Positions 39,011 through 50,200 of a stretch of 64,000 bases of DNA are shown here, one piece after another. Source of the stretch: Acidobacterium sp. S8 (GTDB taxonomy: Bacteria; Acidobacteriota; Terriglobia; Terriglobales; Acidobacteriaceae); contig NZ_LMUM01000026.1 in assembly GCF_009765985.1 (NCBI RefSeq), positions 19,477 through 83,476 on the forward strand, written 5' to 3'. The position numbers were made by a program, and so were the translations under genes. A model generated the notes under the pieces. The model saw only the letters and a list, made by a program, of their open reading frames with translations, ran no database searches and was not told the DNA's origin. Position 1 is the first letter of the stretch. The number at the start of each line of letters is the position of its first letter.

Positions 39011-42000
39011 TTGAAACGCAAACCAAGTTGGATAGGGTTTTTGGGGCTGCTCGTCATTCTGGCGTGCGGCATTCCAAGAGCAAAAGCACAATTAGCCGTG
39101 ACCACCGCCACACTCAGCGGTACGGTCACCGACTCGACGGGGGCCGTAGTTCCCGGAGCGAACGTAAAACTTACAAGTAATGAGAAAGGGGTCGTCCGGA
39201 CCTACTCGACCGACGCCAGCGGGGCCTATAGCTTTACCCAGGTACCGCCGGCCAACTACACCCTGGATGTTCAGGTCAACGGATTTAAGGCATACAGGCA
39301 GACCGGGCTTGTGCTGGATGCGGGGCAGTCGGCGAGCCAGAATGTGGCTCTGACGCTGGGGGCTGCGACCGAGCAGGTGGTCGTCAACGCTCAGGCATCG
39401 CTATTGAATACGGACAATGCCAACCTTTCGGCAGACATTAACGGCAAAGAGGTGGTGGAGCTTCCGCTGAACCTTAGAAACGTCTATGGCCTCGCCACCC
39501 TCAATTCTTCGGTCAACAACACCTCGGAAGGCCAGATGCTTCTGGGCGGCGGCGGTCCGAGCAGCGACAATGCAGATCAGGATATCTCGTTCCTGAACTT
39601 TGCTGGCGGATTCTTTGGAACCTCGGCTTACCTGCTGGACGGAGCCTGGGACACAGATCCGGAGTGGGGCGCAGTGAATTACGTCCCTTCAGTGGATTCG
39701 GTTGGGGAATTCAAGGTCCAGAACAACTCCTTTACCGCACAGTACGGATGGAGCACCGGCAACGTGGTGAACGTGGTCACCAAGTCGGGTACGAACAAGT
39801 TTCACGGTGATATTTACGAGTTCTACCGCAACTCGGCGCTCGATGCGAACCTCTGGTTCAACAACTACAACAACCTGCAAAAGGAAGATTTCAGTCGTCA
39901 CCAGGTGGGTGCTTCGGCGGGCGGACCGCTCTATATTCCCGGGCTCTACAAGCAGAAAGAAAAAACTTTTATTTTCGGCCTGTATGAGCACCTGACGCTG
40001 GCTACCCCGGCAGTAAGTACCTTTACGGTTCCGGACGCGAACTTCCTGGCTGGAAACTTCTCGGAGCTGCTTGGTTCGCAGGTAGGAACGGATGCCCTGG
40101 GGCGGCCCGTGTATGCGGGGTCTATTTACGACCCGCGGAGCGCTCGCGCCATCACCGCGGGACAGGTGGATCCGAGTACAGGTCTAGTTGCACGTCAGAC
40201 CGGCTATATCCGTGACCCGATTGCCAACAACACGATTAATGCAAACGGCATCGACCCGACTGCTGCCAAGCTGCTGGGCTATTATCCCAAGCCAACCGGC
40301 TTGGGGGTGGCGAACAATCTTGCGGCGACCGGTACCAACCCGGCGAACTCGGACGAATACCTGGTTCGCGTAGACCATAACATCAACCAAGCGTCTCGCT
40401 TCTACTTCCGTTATTCGTATAAGAAGGAGTTCAAGACCGGCACGCCCGCTTACTGGGGTTCGGCGAATCCGGCTGGGCCCGGCAACGATCGCCCGAACAA
40501 TCGCTGGAACATGGTCGCTGGATACAGCCAGGTTTTCAGCCCCACCTTCACTATGAATATCGCGGCAGGTGTGGAAGTGTGGCATGAGACATCGACGAAC
40601 CAGTCTCGTGGTTTCAAGCCGTCGACGATTGGATTGCCTTCGTATCTGGATGCAAATAGCCCAGAATTTCCCATCGTGAAAGTCGGAGGCGAATCACCGC
40701 TTGGTCCGCTTACGAATGAGACGGTGACGAACCACGGACCGATTGGCAGCGTCTCGCTGGATTTCATCAAGACGCTTTCACACAACACGCTGAACTTCGG
40801 CTTCATGTTCGTGGAGCAGGAGGACGATCAGGCGAACTACTTTCAGTCGACCTTGCAATCGAACGGCAACTTTACTGGCGGTCCTGATCCGAACAATCCG
40901 GGAACCGCTACCGGAGTTGACGGCAAGCCGGTTTCGTTCAACAGCGGAAACGGCATGGCGCAGATGATGATGGGCGTGCTGGATGGGGCTACGGCGGGAA
41001 CTACTTATAACCCGGCAGTGGCTGTCCACTACTTTGGTGGCTACATTCAGGATGACTGGAAGCCGCTTCCGCAGTTGACGTTGAACCTGGGTCTTCGCTA
41101 TGAAATACAGACGGCGCCGACATATCGGCATAATGTGGCTTCCGTCTTCAATCCGGATGTCACCAACCCCCTCAGCAGTGCTGTTGGTATGACATTGCCG
41201 GGCGCATTGCAATTTCTGTCTGACGACCAGCGCGCGTCGTATGACACGAACACGGATAACTGGGCGCCTCGTTTTGGTTTCTCGTACCAGGCGAAACCGA
41301 ATGTTGTGCTTCGTGGAGGATACGGCATCTTCTATCCGCCATCGATCTCGTGCTGCTTTGAGGCTAGCGCCTCTGGATTTGCAGCCCAGACAAACGCGCC
41401 GATTACGCTCGACACCATTCACCCCAACCCGGCCATGAGCATTACAAACCCCTGGCCGAATGGATTTGTTCCGATCACGGGCAACTCACTCGGCGAGATG
41501 CAGCAGGTAGGCGATTCCGTAAGCAGCAACTTCAGGAAGCGCGCGGCAGGCTACGTGCAGCAGTATCTTGTTGGCACGCAGTGGGCGATTACACCGGCCG
41601 ATGTTCTCGACATTAACTATGTGGGCAACCATGGAGAGCATATGCTGGCTGCCAACCTTAACCATTCACAGCTGGACCCCAAGTATCTGCCGATGGGAAC
41701 CGTGGCTCTGAATGCACTTGTTGCGAATCCGTTTTATGGTGCGATTGCGCCGGGAACGGGCGGCTGCAATCTGGGCAATGCCATGATTGCTCAGTCGCAG
41801 CTTCTTCAACCCTTTCCGCAGTATTGCAACGTGACGGAGAACGGCGCGAATGTCGGCTTCTCAAACTACAACGCTTTGCAGGTGAACTATAACCATCGGT
41901 TTACCAAGGGTCTGACGGCGCTGGTGTCTTACACGTATTCGAAGTTTCTGGATAACGTAGAAGGCAACAACGCGTGGTCGTATTCCGGCAATCCGGGACC

Positions 42001-42622
42001 TGCGAATAATTACAATCTGGCTGCGGAGAAGAGCGTGGATGGCTCTGATATTCCTCACAGCCTCGTAGCAAGCTATGTCTATGACCTTCCGATTGGCCGC
42101 GGTAAGGCGATTGGATCGGGCATGGGCCGCGTGGCCGACGCAGTGATTGGCGGCTGGGAAGTTTCGCAGATCGTGACCTTCAAGCAGGGCATTCCGCTTG
42201 CGATCAGTGGTGCGAATATCTCGTCCTACGGCGGCAATCCGCGCCCGGATGTGGTGGCCGACACGCATGTGGATCACCAGAGCATTCATGAGTGGTTCAA
42301 TACAGGCGCGTTCAAGTACGCTGATTATGGAACCTTCGGAACCGCGCCTCGCTTCTTCTCCGATCTTCGTGGCCCGGGTTACCAGAACTGGGACACCTCA
42401 ATCATGAAGAACTGGCAGTTCAAGGAATCGATGCGGGTGCAGTTCCGCGCGGAGATGTTCAACACCTTTAACCATGCGCAGTTCTATGCACCACAATTCG
42501 GCGGCGAGACCTATACAGGTTGCGATCCGAATGCGGACCAGGGCTGCTCATCTACGCTGGGACAAATTACAAACTCCTTCCCCAGCCGCACGGTGCAGTT
42601 TGCAGGAAAGTTCTATTGGTGA
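39011..42622 (+). CDS. TonB-dependent receptor, Oar-like, of a sugar-scavenging locus
   Basis: Complete receptor of 1203 residues from TTG 39011, with GGAGG about seven bases upstream. The signal peptide (1-27, ending RAKAQ) is followed by the carboxypeptidase-regulatory-like domain (LSGTVTDSTGAVVPGANVKL), plug (YLLDGAWDTDPEWG, FTAQYGWSTGNVVN) and beta-barrel (LTLNLGLRYE), ending in the aromatic QFAGKFYW. The TPR protein gene follows 7 bases after its stop and a GH31 glycosidase gene after that, so it probably imports oligosaccharides. This inference is from context, since no SusD partner is present. Confidence 0.92.
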   Translation: MKRKPSWIGFLGLLVILACGIPRAKAQLAVTTATLSGTVTDSTGAVVPGANVKLTSNEKGVVRTYSTDASGAYSFTQVPPANYTLDVQVNGFKAYRQTGLVLDAGQSASQNVALTLGAATEQVVVNAQASLLNTDNANLSADINGKEVVELPLNLRNVYGLATLNSSVNNTSEGQMLLGGGGPSSDNADQDISFLNFAGGFFGTSAYLLDGAWDTDPEWGAVNYVPSVDSVGEFKVQNNSFTAQYGWSTGNVVNVVTKSGTNKFHGDIYEFYRNSALDANLWFNNYNNLQKEDFSRHQVGASAGGPLYIPGLYKQKEKTFIFGLYEHLTLATPAVSTFTVPDANFLAGNFSELLGSQVGTDALGRPVYAGSIYDPRSARAITAGQVDPSTGLVARQTGYIRDPIANNTINANGIDPTAAKLLGYYPKPTGLGVANNLAATGTNPANSDEYLVRVDHNINQASRFYFRYSYKKEFKTGTPAYWGSANPAGPGNDRPNNRWNMVAGYSQVFSPTFTMNIAAGVEVWHETSTNQSRGFKPSTIGLPSYLDANSPEFPIVKVGGESPLGPLTNETVTNHGPIGSVSLDFIKTLSHNTLNFGFMFVEQEDDQANYFQSTLQSNGNFTGGPDPNNPGTATGVDGKPVSFNSGNGMAQMMMGVLDGATAGTTYNPAVAVHYFGGYIQDDWKPLPQLTLNLGLRYEIQTAPTYRHNVASVFNPDVTNPLSSAVGMTLPGALQFLSDDQRASYDTNTDNWAPRFGFSYQAKPNVVLRGGYGIFYPPSISCCFEASASGFAAQTNAPITLDTIHPNPAMSITNPWPNGFVPITGNSLGEMQQVGDSVSSNFRKRAAGYVQQYLVGTQWAITPADVLDINYVGNHGEHMLAANLNHSQLDPKYLPMGTVALNALVANPFYGAIAPGTGGCNLGNAMIAQSQLLQPFPQYCNVTENGANVGFSNYNALQVNYNHRFTKGLTALVSYTYSKFLDNVEGNNAWSYSGNPGPANNYNLAAEKSVDGSDIPHSLVASYVYDLPIGRGKAIGSGMGRVADAVIGGWEVSQIVTFKQGIPLAISGANISSYGGNPRPDVVADTHVDHQSIHEWFNTGAFKYADYGTFGTAPRFFSDLRGPGYQNWDTSIMKNWQFKESMRVQFRAEMFNTFNHAQFYAPQFGGETYTGCDPNADQGCSSTLGQITNSFPSRTVQFAGKFYW

Positions 42623-42629
42623 TCGTTAC

Positions 42630-44531
42630 TTGAGAATTTTTTCTGTACTGTTGTCGCTGGTTTTGTTGGCCATCCCGCAATTTGGGATCGGCCAGCAGAG
42701 CCAGAACACCACGCTTGAGTCGCTGCTGGCCGAGGCGCAAAAAGCCCAGGCTGGCAGCGACTATGCGGCGGCAGCCAATGAATACAAGCAGGCAGTAAAG
42801 ATTCGCCCCGATATTCCGGAGTTGTGGGCGAACCTCGGCCTGATGGAGCATGAAACCGGAGATTACCCGGAGGCGATCCGGAGCTTCCAGCAGGCGCGTA
42901 AACTCAAGCCCACTTTATATGTCCCGAATCTTTTTCTTGGCATCGATCTTGTGCACACGAAAAAGTCGAGTGAAGCGATCCCATATTTATTGACTGCCGA
43001 AAAGATGAATGAATCCGACTTGCAGCCGCATTTAACGCTGGGCCGCGCTTATTTCTCGTTACAGGAATATACGCTGGCGGCGCAGGAGTTTTCGCGTGCC
43101 GCGCAGCTCGATCCGAAGCAGGGAACAGCATGGTTTTCTCTCGGGCTTGCACATCTGGACCAGGTGGAGAGCGATGCGCGCAAAATGTCGGCGCAAGGGC
43201 AGAATTCGCCATATACTAGGGCGCTCTATGCGGAATCGCTTGTGAGTCAGTCGCGATATAACGAAGCAGCCGGAGTCTTCAAAAATGTTTTTGCTGCCGG
43301 CTCGCATCCTCCGTGCGTACATAGCCAGTTGGGATTCGCTTATCTACGACAGCAAAATGTCTCTGGCGCCTTGGCTGAATTTGCGGCAGATAGCCAAGCG
43401 GAGCCAGGATGCGCGCTTGCGGTCCTGGGCGAGGCGCGTTCGCATGTGGATGCCGGAGAAGATAGCGAAGCGTTGATGCTTCTAACGCAACTGTGGACGC
43501 GAGATGCCGGATTTATCCGCGCCAATGCGTCGCCGCTTGTTGATGGTTTGAGCTCGGAGCGCTCGGCGGCCTTTGCTCAATTCGTGGCACAGCAATATAA
43601 CGATGGGGGACTTTCTGCCGATTTGTATGGGGCATTAACCGCAATCTTGAAGGGCGCTGCGCAAGCGGCGAATCACGAAAGTATTTCCAGCCAGAAGGGA
43701 AGTGCTTCGGCTGCGGCGCAGTTTGCGTCTGGTCAATACCGAGGGTGTGCTGATTCGACCGAACACTCTCTGACAACGAAAAACCAGAGTGATCTCCGTT
43801 TGCTGGCGGCTTGTTCCTACTTCACGGGGGATTATGAGCAGGCTTCGCGCGCGGGAGCCGCTCTTAATTCGACCGAAGGGCTTTACTGGTCCGTCAAGGC
43901 AAATGAGCGGCTGGCGTTTCAGGCGCTCAACCAATATGAGCAGTTGGAGCCGAATTCGGCGCGAACGCATCTCTTGTTGGGCGACATTTATGTGCAGCGT
44001 GAGCGATATGATGACGCGCTGGGCGAATATCAGAAGGCGCTCGATCTCTCGCCTGACAATGCAGCGGCGTTGGAGGGGTTGACGTCGGCTTATCTTCGTA
44101 ATGGCAATACTGTAAAGGCGGTCGAGACCGCGCAACTGGCGCTGGCACAGACGCCCAATGACCCGGAGATCAATCTCCTGATGGGCGAAGCGTTGGTTGC
44201 GCGTCATGAATTTGCTCAGGCCGAGCCTTTCCTGACGAAAGGCTTGCAGGCGAAACCGCAGATGCTTTCGCATGTGCATGCATTGCTGGGTAGGGTGTAC
44301 GCTGAAACCGGCCGCACGCAGGAGGCGATCCGCGAGCTGAAGTTAGGGGTTTCCAGCGACGAGGACGGAAGCGTTTATTATCAGCTATCGCGACTCTATC
44401 GTGAGACTGGCGATAACGCTGAAGCAACAGCTGCGATAGAAAAGATGAAGGCTCTCCAGCAGAAGCGGCGGGAAAACGCCGTGATCGCATTTCACGACGC
44501 GCATCCGTCTACACTGGACGATACTCCATAG
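42630..44531 (+). CDS. Exported TPR-repeat protein
   Basis: Periplasmic scaffold of about 633 residues. The best start is TTG 42630, which yields a clean signal peptide (LRIFSVLLSLVLLAIPQFGIGQ); the longer frame overlaps the receptor gene and is not supported. Tetratricopeptide repeats fill 30-260 (AANEYKQAVKIRPDIPELWANLG and similar) and again 440-610 (DDALGEYQKALDLSPDNAAALEG). The gene follows the receptor with a 7-base gap and precedes GH31. TPR proteins next to such receptors may organise the uptake complex (inference). Confidence 0.85.
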   Translation: MRIFSVLLSLVLLAIPQFGIGQQSQNTTLESLLAEAQKAQAGSDYAAAANEYKQAVKIRPDIPELWANLGLMEHETGDYPEAIRSFQQARKLKPTLYVPNLFLGIDLVHTKKSSEAIPYLLTAEKMNESDLQPHLTLGRAYFSLQEYTLAAQEFSRAAQLDPKQGTAWFSLGLAHLDQVESDARKMSAQGQNSPYTRALYAESLVSQSRYNEAAGVFKNVFAAGSHPPCVHSQLGFAYLRQQNVSGALAEFAADSQAEPGCALAVLGEARSHVDAGEDSEALMLLTQLWTRDAGFIRANASPLVDGLSSERSAAFAQFVAQQYNDGGLSADLYGALTAILKGAAQAANHESISSQKGSASAAAQFASGQYRGCADSTEHSLTTKNQSDLRLLAACSYFTGDYEQASRAGAALNSTEGLYWSVKANERLAFQALNQYEQLEPNSARTHLLLGDIYVQRERYDDALGEYQKALDLSPDNAAALEGLTSAYLRNGNTVKAVETAQLALAQTPNDPEINLLMGEALVARHEFAQAEPFLTKGLQAKPQMLSHVHALLGRVYAETGRTQEAIRELKLGVSSDEDGSVYYQLSRLYRETGDNAEATAAIEKMKALQQKRRENAVIAFHDAHPSTLDDTP

Positions 44532-44597
44532 GCAAAAGCGCTGCGTTTGCACTCGCATCAACAAAATTTATTCAAAAGAAAGACAGGGAATCCCTTC

Positions 44598-47150
44598 ATG
44601 CAACGATTTCGCTCCCAGACTGCAGCACTCTCCACCGCATTTCTGCTTTTGAGCCTGGGAACTGCACTTGCACACGGGCAATCAACTCGTGGCGGAGACG
44701 ATCTTCGCCTTCTGGACCATGTGACGGAATATCATTCTCTGCCTGATGGCATTGACCTGCGTTCGGGTGGCGCGCGAGAGCAAATCACCGCTCTGCGTGA
44801 TGATGTATTGCGCATTCGTATTACGCGCGGCAGTTCGCTGCCGGAAGATGCATCCTGGGCCGTACTTCCCGAGTCCCGTCGCAGCTCCGTTAAGGTTACG
44901 CCTGAGAGCACCGGCGATCGCGTTGGGTTTCACACGGATGCGTTGCGTGTCGAGATCGACAAGAACACTATGGCGCTGACGGTGAGCGACCTGGAAGCCC
45001 ATGTGATTCAGAAGGACTCCAAGCCTGCGCGCTTTGAGGGAGATACATTTCGTCTCTACAAAGCTATGGGTCATGATGAGCATTTCTTTGGACTTGGAGA
45101 TAAGACAGGTCCACTCGACCGCAGAAACGAAGCGTTCACTCTATGGAATACAGATGCTTACCGCTTTCAGGAATCCACGGACCCGATTTATAAAGCAATT
45201 CCTTTTTTTATGACGTACGACGGAGGGCGCGCCGCGGGCGTTCTGCTCGACAACACATGGCGCAGCAGCTTCGACTTCGGCAAGGCTTCTGCTGATATGT
45301 ATTCGTTTGGCGCTGCGAATGGGCCGGTGGATTACTACGTGATGTATGGGCCTTCGCCAAAACAGGTTGTCGAATCGTATGCATGGCTGACGGGCAAGCC
45401 GCCTCTGCCTCCGATGTGGATGCTCGGCTTTCAGCAATCGCGTTATACCTACGTACCGCAATCGAGAGTGCTGGAGATTGCAGACCATCTTCGCGCGGAT
45501 CATATTCCTGCCGATGCACTTTATCTGGACATTGATTTTCAGGACAGGAACCGGCCGTTTACCGTCGACACCAAGTTGTTTCCGGATTTCACAGGCATGA
45601 TCGACAAGCTGAAAGCCGAGAACTTCCACGTAGTCGCGATTACTGACTTGCACATTGCCAATGCGCCGCATCAGGATTACGCACCTTATGACAGCGGTAT
45701 TGCCGGTGATCAATTTGTAAAGAATCCGGATGGCTCTGTCTTCACTGGAATCGTTTGGCCGGGGCCGAGTGTCTTTCCCGATTTCACGCAGCAGCAGACG
45801 CGGGCATGGTGGAGCACGCTTTATAAAGAGTTTGTACACGACGGAGTTGCTGGTTTCTGGAACGACATGAATGAGCCATCCGTCTTCAACACGCCGTCGA
45901 AAACCATGCCGGAGGATGTAGTGCATCGCATCGACGAGCCTGGATTTGCGAAGCGCACGGCCACGCATGCGGAGATTCATAACATGTATGGCATGGAAAA
46001 TTCGCGCGCTACGTTTGAAGGCCTGTTGAAGCTTGATCCCAACACGAGGCCATTTGTGCTGACGCGTGCGAGCTATGCAGGAGGGCAGCGTTATGCGGCG
46101 ACATGGACGGGGGATAATAGCGCGAGCTGGAATCATCTTCGTATGACCACGCCGATGATCGAAAATCTTGGACTGAGTGGCTTCTCCTTCAGCGGCGCAG
46201 ATGTAGGTGGATTCGCGGGTAGCCCGCAGATGGACTTGTTGACTAAGTGGCTGGAGATCGCTGCCTTTCAGCCGATTGATCGCGATCACTCGGAAAAAGG
46301 CACCGCCGATCAGGAGCCGTGGGCAGGAGGATCAGAGCAGGAAACAATTCGAAAACGCTTCATCGAAGAGCGCTATCATCTGCTTCCTTATCTCTACACG
46401 CTGGCGGATGAAACATCGCGTACGGGACTGCCTATGGTGCGTCCGTTGTTTCTCGAGTTTCCGCACGCCTTTCCTGACAGTCATCCTATGGATGTAGACC
46501 CGGCAGCGGCTGGCGAATTTCTTCTGGGCGGCGATTTGTTGATCGCGCCGCCGCACTATCCTGATGAACTGGATAGCTATTCAGTGGAGTTTCCTTCGCG
46601 TGACTGGTATGACTACTGGACTGGGGAGAAAATTCCTGTACCTGTTGCGGTTGCTTCTACGAATTCGCCGCAGCCTGTCGATCCCAATACGATTGCACCC
46701 TTGACGATCCAGGTGAAACCGGAACTCGCGTCGTTGCCAGTCTATGTGCGTGCCGGAGCTATTCTTCCAATGCAGCCGCTGGTGCAGAGCACTAACGAAA
46801 CGCCGAAAGGTCCACTCACATTACGCGTATATGCGGGTGAGGCCGGTTCTCCTTGCAGCGGAGAGCTATATCTGGATGACGGCAAAAGCTTTGCCTATCA
46901 GCATGGCGAGTATCTGCGGATGAAGTTCAGCTGCGAAGTCACTGCCGACGGCCTTCGTCTGCATATTGGCGCACACGAAGGCTCATATCCGGCGTGGTGG
47001 AAAGAGATTCGCGCGGAATTTTATGGATTGCAGCCAAAACAGTATCGCGCTGCGGTAAAGGGGCGCGAAGTTACTGCCGAGCAGTCTGCTGCGCATATCA
47101 GTGTTGAGGCAGCGGATGATGCGAAGGGGTTGGATATTGAGGTGAAGTAG
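44598..47150 (+). CDS. Exported glycoside hydrolase family 31 (alpha-glucosidase/xylosidase type)
   Basis: Retaining alpha-glycosidase of 850 residues from ATG 44598 with AGGGAA upstream. The signal peptide ends near ALAHGQ. After the N-terminal beta-sandwich comes the TIM barrel with the family 31 signature GFWNDMNEP, nucleophile Asp423, and acid/base Asp506 in TWTGDNSASW. A C-terminal beta-domain with the sequence YVRAGAILPMQP follows. It likely attacks alpha-glucosides in the periplasm; xylosidase activity cannot be excluded. It is the third gene of the receptor-TPR-GH31 run and ends at a shared terminator. Confidence 0.93.
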   Translation: MQRFRSQTAALSTAFLLLSLGTALAHGQSTRGGDDLRLLDHVTEYHSLPDGIDLRSGGAREQITALRDDVLRIRITRGSSLPEDASWAVLPESRRSSVKVTPESTGDRVGFHTDALRVEIDKNTMALTVSDLEAHVIQKDSKPARFEGDTFRLYKAMGHDEHFFGLGDKTGPLDRRNEAFTLWNTDAYRFQESTDPIYKAIPFFMTYDGGRAAGVLLDNTWRSSFDFGKASADMYSFGAANGPVDYYVMYGPSPKQVVESYAWLTGKPPLPPMWMLGFQQSRYTYVPQSRVLEIADHLRADHIPADALYLDIDFQDRNRPFTVDTKLFPDFTGMIDKLKAENFHVVAITDLHIANAPHQDYAPYDSGIAGDQFVKNPDGSVFTGIVWPGPSVFPDFTQQQTRAWWSTLYKEFVHDGVAGFWNDMNEPSVFNTPSKTMPEDVVHRIDEPGFAKRTATHAEIHNMYGMENSRATFEGLLKLDPNTRPFVLTRASYAGGQRYAATWTGDNSASWNHLRMTTPMIENLGLSGFSFSGADVGGFAGSPQMDLLTKWLEIAAFQPIDRDHSEKGTADQEPWAGGSEQETIRKRFIEERYHLLPYLYTLADETSRTGLPMVRPLFLEFPHAFPDSHPMDVDPAAAGEFLLGGDLLIAPPHYPDELDSYSVEFPSRDWYDYWTGEKIPVPVAVASTNSPQPVDPNTIAPLTIQVKPELASLPVYVRAGAILPMQPLVQSTNETPKGPLTLRVYAGEAGSPCSGELYLDDGKSFAYQHGEYLRMKFSCEVTADGLRLHIGAHEGSYPAWWKEIRAEFYGLQPKQYRAAVKGREVTAEQSAAHISVEAADDAKGLDIEVK

Positions 47151-47161
47151 AATTGTTTTCG

Positions 47162-47205
47162 AATCCCAGCGATGTGATGGATTCACGTCGCTGGGATTTT
47201 TATTT
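47162..47205. terminator. Terminator between convergent GH31 and GH2 genes
   Basis: AATCCCAGCGA (47162-47172) pairs perfectly with TCGCTGGGATT (47188-47198), followed by TTTTATTT on the plus strand. The minus-strand reading has only GAAAACAATT after the stem, so it mainly ends the GH31 operon. Confidence 0.82.
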
Positions 47206-47209
47206 CACA

Positions 47210-50200
47210 TCACTTCCCGGCAATCGGAATCATCTGCTGCGGCAGGTTCCATCCCCGGATGGCTATCTCTGGCTTGCCGTCAGTTGCAGCTGATGGATAT
47301 TCCACGTCGATCTCGCGGCTTTCTCCCGGCAGCAGCGAAACATAGTTATCGCTGTAATACGCGGGAAGAATTCGCGAGCCATCATCTGCGTTCAACAACG
47401 TGAGCTTGTTCGCAAGCGCAACGGCATTACCGTGATTCTGCAACTGCACATGTACATGCACCGTACCGTTGTCGCGGTCTTGCGAGGCAGATACAGAGAG
47501 CGTGGCAGGCGGCAGGTGATTTAACTGCCGGTACGAAGCGCTCTTCGCTCCAAGCCAGTAGAAATTGCTCGACAACTCTTTACCTGTACTATCTCGCAGC
47601 TCCAGCTTTACAAGCGCCACGCCTTGAGCGAGGAGGGGAGACAGATCGAGATGAAGGCTATTCATTTCACTGTCAGCGGCCACATCTTTTTTATCGTCCC
47701 GATGCAACAGCAGCTTGTTATCGAGGGAATAGACATCTGCGCTGACGCTCACTGCGGCGAGCGCGGTGGTGGTGGTATTCACGATGGAGATGCCGTAGTC
47801 GGGCAGGTTAAGCTGGACGTGAACTGGTTCGCACGCCTTCTTCGTTCCATAGAAAGAAGCCTGCGTGTCGTAGTCTGAGCTGAGAATCTGCCACATGTTG
47901 CTTGGCCACGCTGGCTGCGTCATCCAGAGCAGGCGGCCGCTGTTGGGGGCCCACAGGTGCGCATTCATTCCTTCAAAGATCGCGCGATGGTCTACATAGT
48001 TCAGCATCTGCGACTTTCGCTCGAAGTCTTCAAGTCCGGTAGGCGCTCCGAACTCAGACTGTATCTCATCTATGAACGTGGCTACATCGCCGTTCCCGCT
48101 TTGATGCCAGTCGTGATAAGCCCATACATCATCGACAGGCCACTGATCCTGCTTTGGAACCCATTGCTTAAATGATTCGAGCGTCGACATGGACGGCGTG
48201 CCGGTCTCGACGGAGAAGCCATGGTTCAGCGTAGTGAAATACAGCGACGGATCCATGTAGTGATATGGACCGCTATTTTGAAGGTTCACCTGGTTCGAAC
48301 TGGGTGAGTAATATCGCGTGCCATCAAGCGTCCGCGTCAGATCGGCGAGACCTTCATTGATGATGGGCTGCGGGACACCTTCGTTGCGTCCACACCACAT
48401 CACGATAGAAGGATGATTGCGGAAGCGCAGAATCGTATCGCGCGCATTGTTCAGAAACAACTCTGGATCCTGCGCTTCCACGTTGTAGTTCTGCGTCGAT
48501 TCCCAGAAATCATTCCACACCAGCATGCCGTACTCGTCGGCAAGATCGAAGAAGGTCTGCTCCGTATCCTGGCCGACCCAGTTGCGGATGATGTTCAGGT
48601 TGGCATCGCGATGCAGGCGGAAGTATGGCTCCAATCGTTGGCGCGACACACGCTTGCGCGAATCATCCATACCCCAGTTGCCGCCGCGACAGGCAATCTT
48701 CACGCCATTCACTTTGATCACGAGATAGGGCGCGGTGCTGGTGTCAGAGATGATGTGAATCGCCGGGGATGTTTCCGCCCCGAGCTTTAATGATGCGACC
48801 CAGGAACGCCAGTTTTCTCGCCACGCTTCAGGCAGATTGGGCGGCGGAGGATCGGCTGCCGGAATTCCGCGCATGCCCTCGTGGCTTATATCTACAACAG
48901 GCTGGTCTTTGCTCCTCGCTTCAGATGGCGCATATTCCACGCGCCGCAGATGGCCGCTGCTGTCGAGCAGGCTAAGCTCATAAGTAATTTCACGGATACC
49001 GAAGCGGAGCTGCTTTATATCCGACACTGTGCCGTTTTCGTTGAATGTGAGTTTCAGATGATACAACTCCGGCTTGCCGTAACCGTTCGGCCACCATAAC
49101 CGGGGATTCTGTACCGTCAGCTGCGCAAATTCAGATGGCGAGAGCTTGATAGTGTCTGTGCCCGGCTGAATCGTAACCTCTTTGGTTACATTTACGCCCT
49201 CAAATGCAGCGGTCAAGGTACCATGCACCGCGGCCGTGGCCTGGTTCTCCACAGGCACGTTGATCTCGACACTTGCACGGCTTATATCCGGCAGCGGCAG
49301 GGTCGTAACTACCTGCGGGTCGCCAATATTTACCGCAGCAGTTGCGGTCAGCGTCACCGGCTGCCAGATCCCTGTGTTGCGATCGCGCACCGCCGGAATC
49401 CAGTCCCATCCTTCCGTAGCGACAAAGGTTGGACCATCGAGGCACATCATGCCGCCATTTTCGCCTGGGCCACCCTTTACTGATTGCTCCTGCGGAATGC
49501 CGGGATGCGGTGGCGGAGAGATACGGACTGCAAGGACATTGGTCTGTTCCAGCTTGAGGACCTTGGTGACGTCGAAGGTTCCGCGTATGAATGCTCCGGT
49601 GACATTTCCGAGTGACTGGCTGTTGAGCCAGACCGACGCTTTGTAGTTGATGCCTTCAAACGTGAGCGATAGATGCTGCCCCGCTGCGAGTCTGGGACCT
49701 TTGAACTCTGTGCGATACCAGTAGTCCTGCTTGTTGAGGCTCTCCGGAATTGCGAGATTATTGAGACCATAATCCGGATCGGGATAGACACCACGATCAA
49801 TCATGGTCGTCAATACGGTTCCGGGTACGGTTGCCGCGAGCCAGCTTTTGCTGTCGAAGCCAGTTTGCGAAATGTCTGTTGCTGCGGCTTTTGTTTCAGG
49901 GGCTGCGATCAGTTTCCAGCCACCTGCGATCGTCCAATGATTTTCGCCGTCAGCTTCGAGAGATGTGTGTGAGGCCGGCAGCGGCTTAGCAACCGGCTGC
50001 TGAAACGGCGCTTTACTGTGGGGCAGCGTCTCCGGATCCTGCGGAGCGCGATAGCCCGCCTGCCCCCGCGTTTGTATCGGCCAAGGTTTTGAACCTTCTT
50101 CAAAGGCCGCGAGTGAAAAATCCGGCTTCTGCGCGTAGAGCTGCTTGATCTCCTCCGCACTCATGGCGTGACGCGTCAATGTCAGTGATTCGATCTTTCC

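Noticed and set aside
45141..46289. Minus-strand open frame of 382 codons
   Set aside because: Antisense to the catalytic domain of GH31; composition is Arg/Ile/His-rich nonsense.
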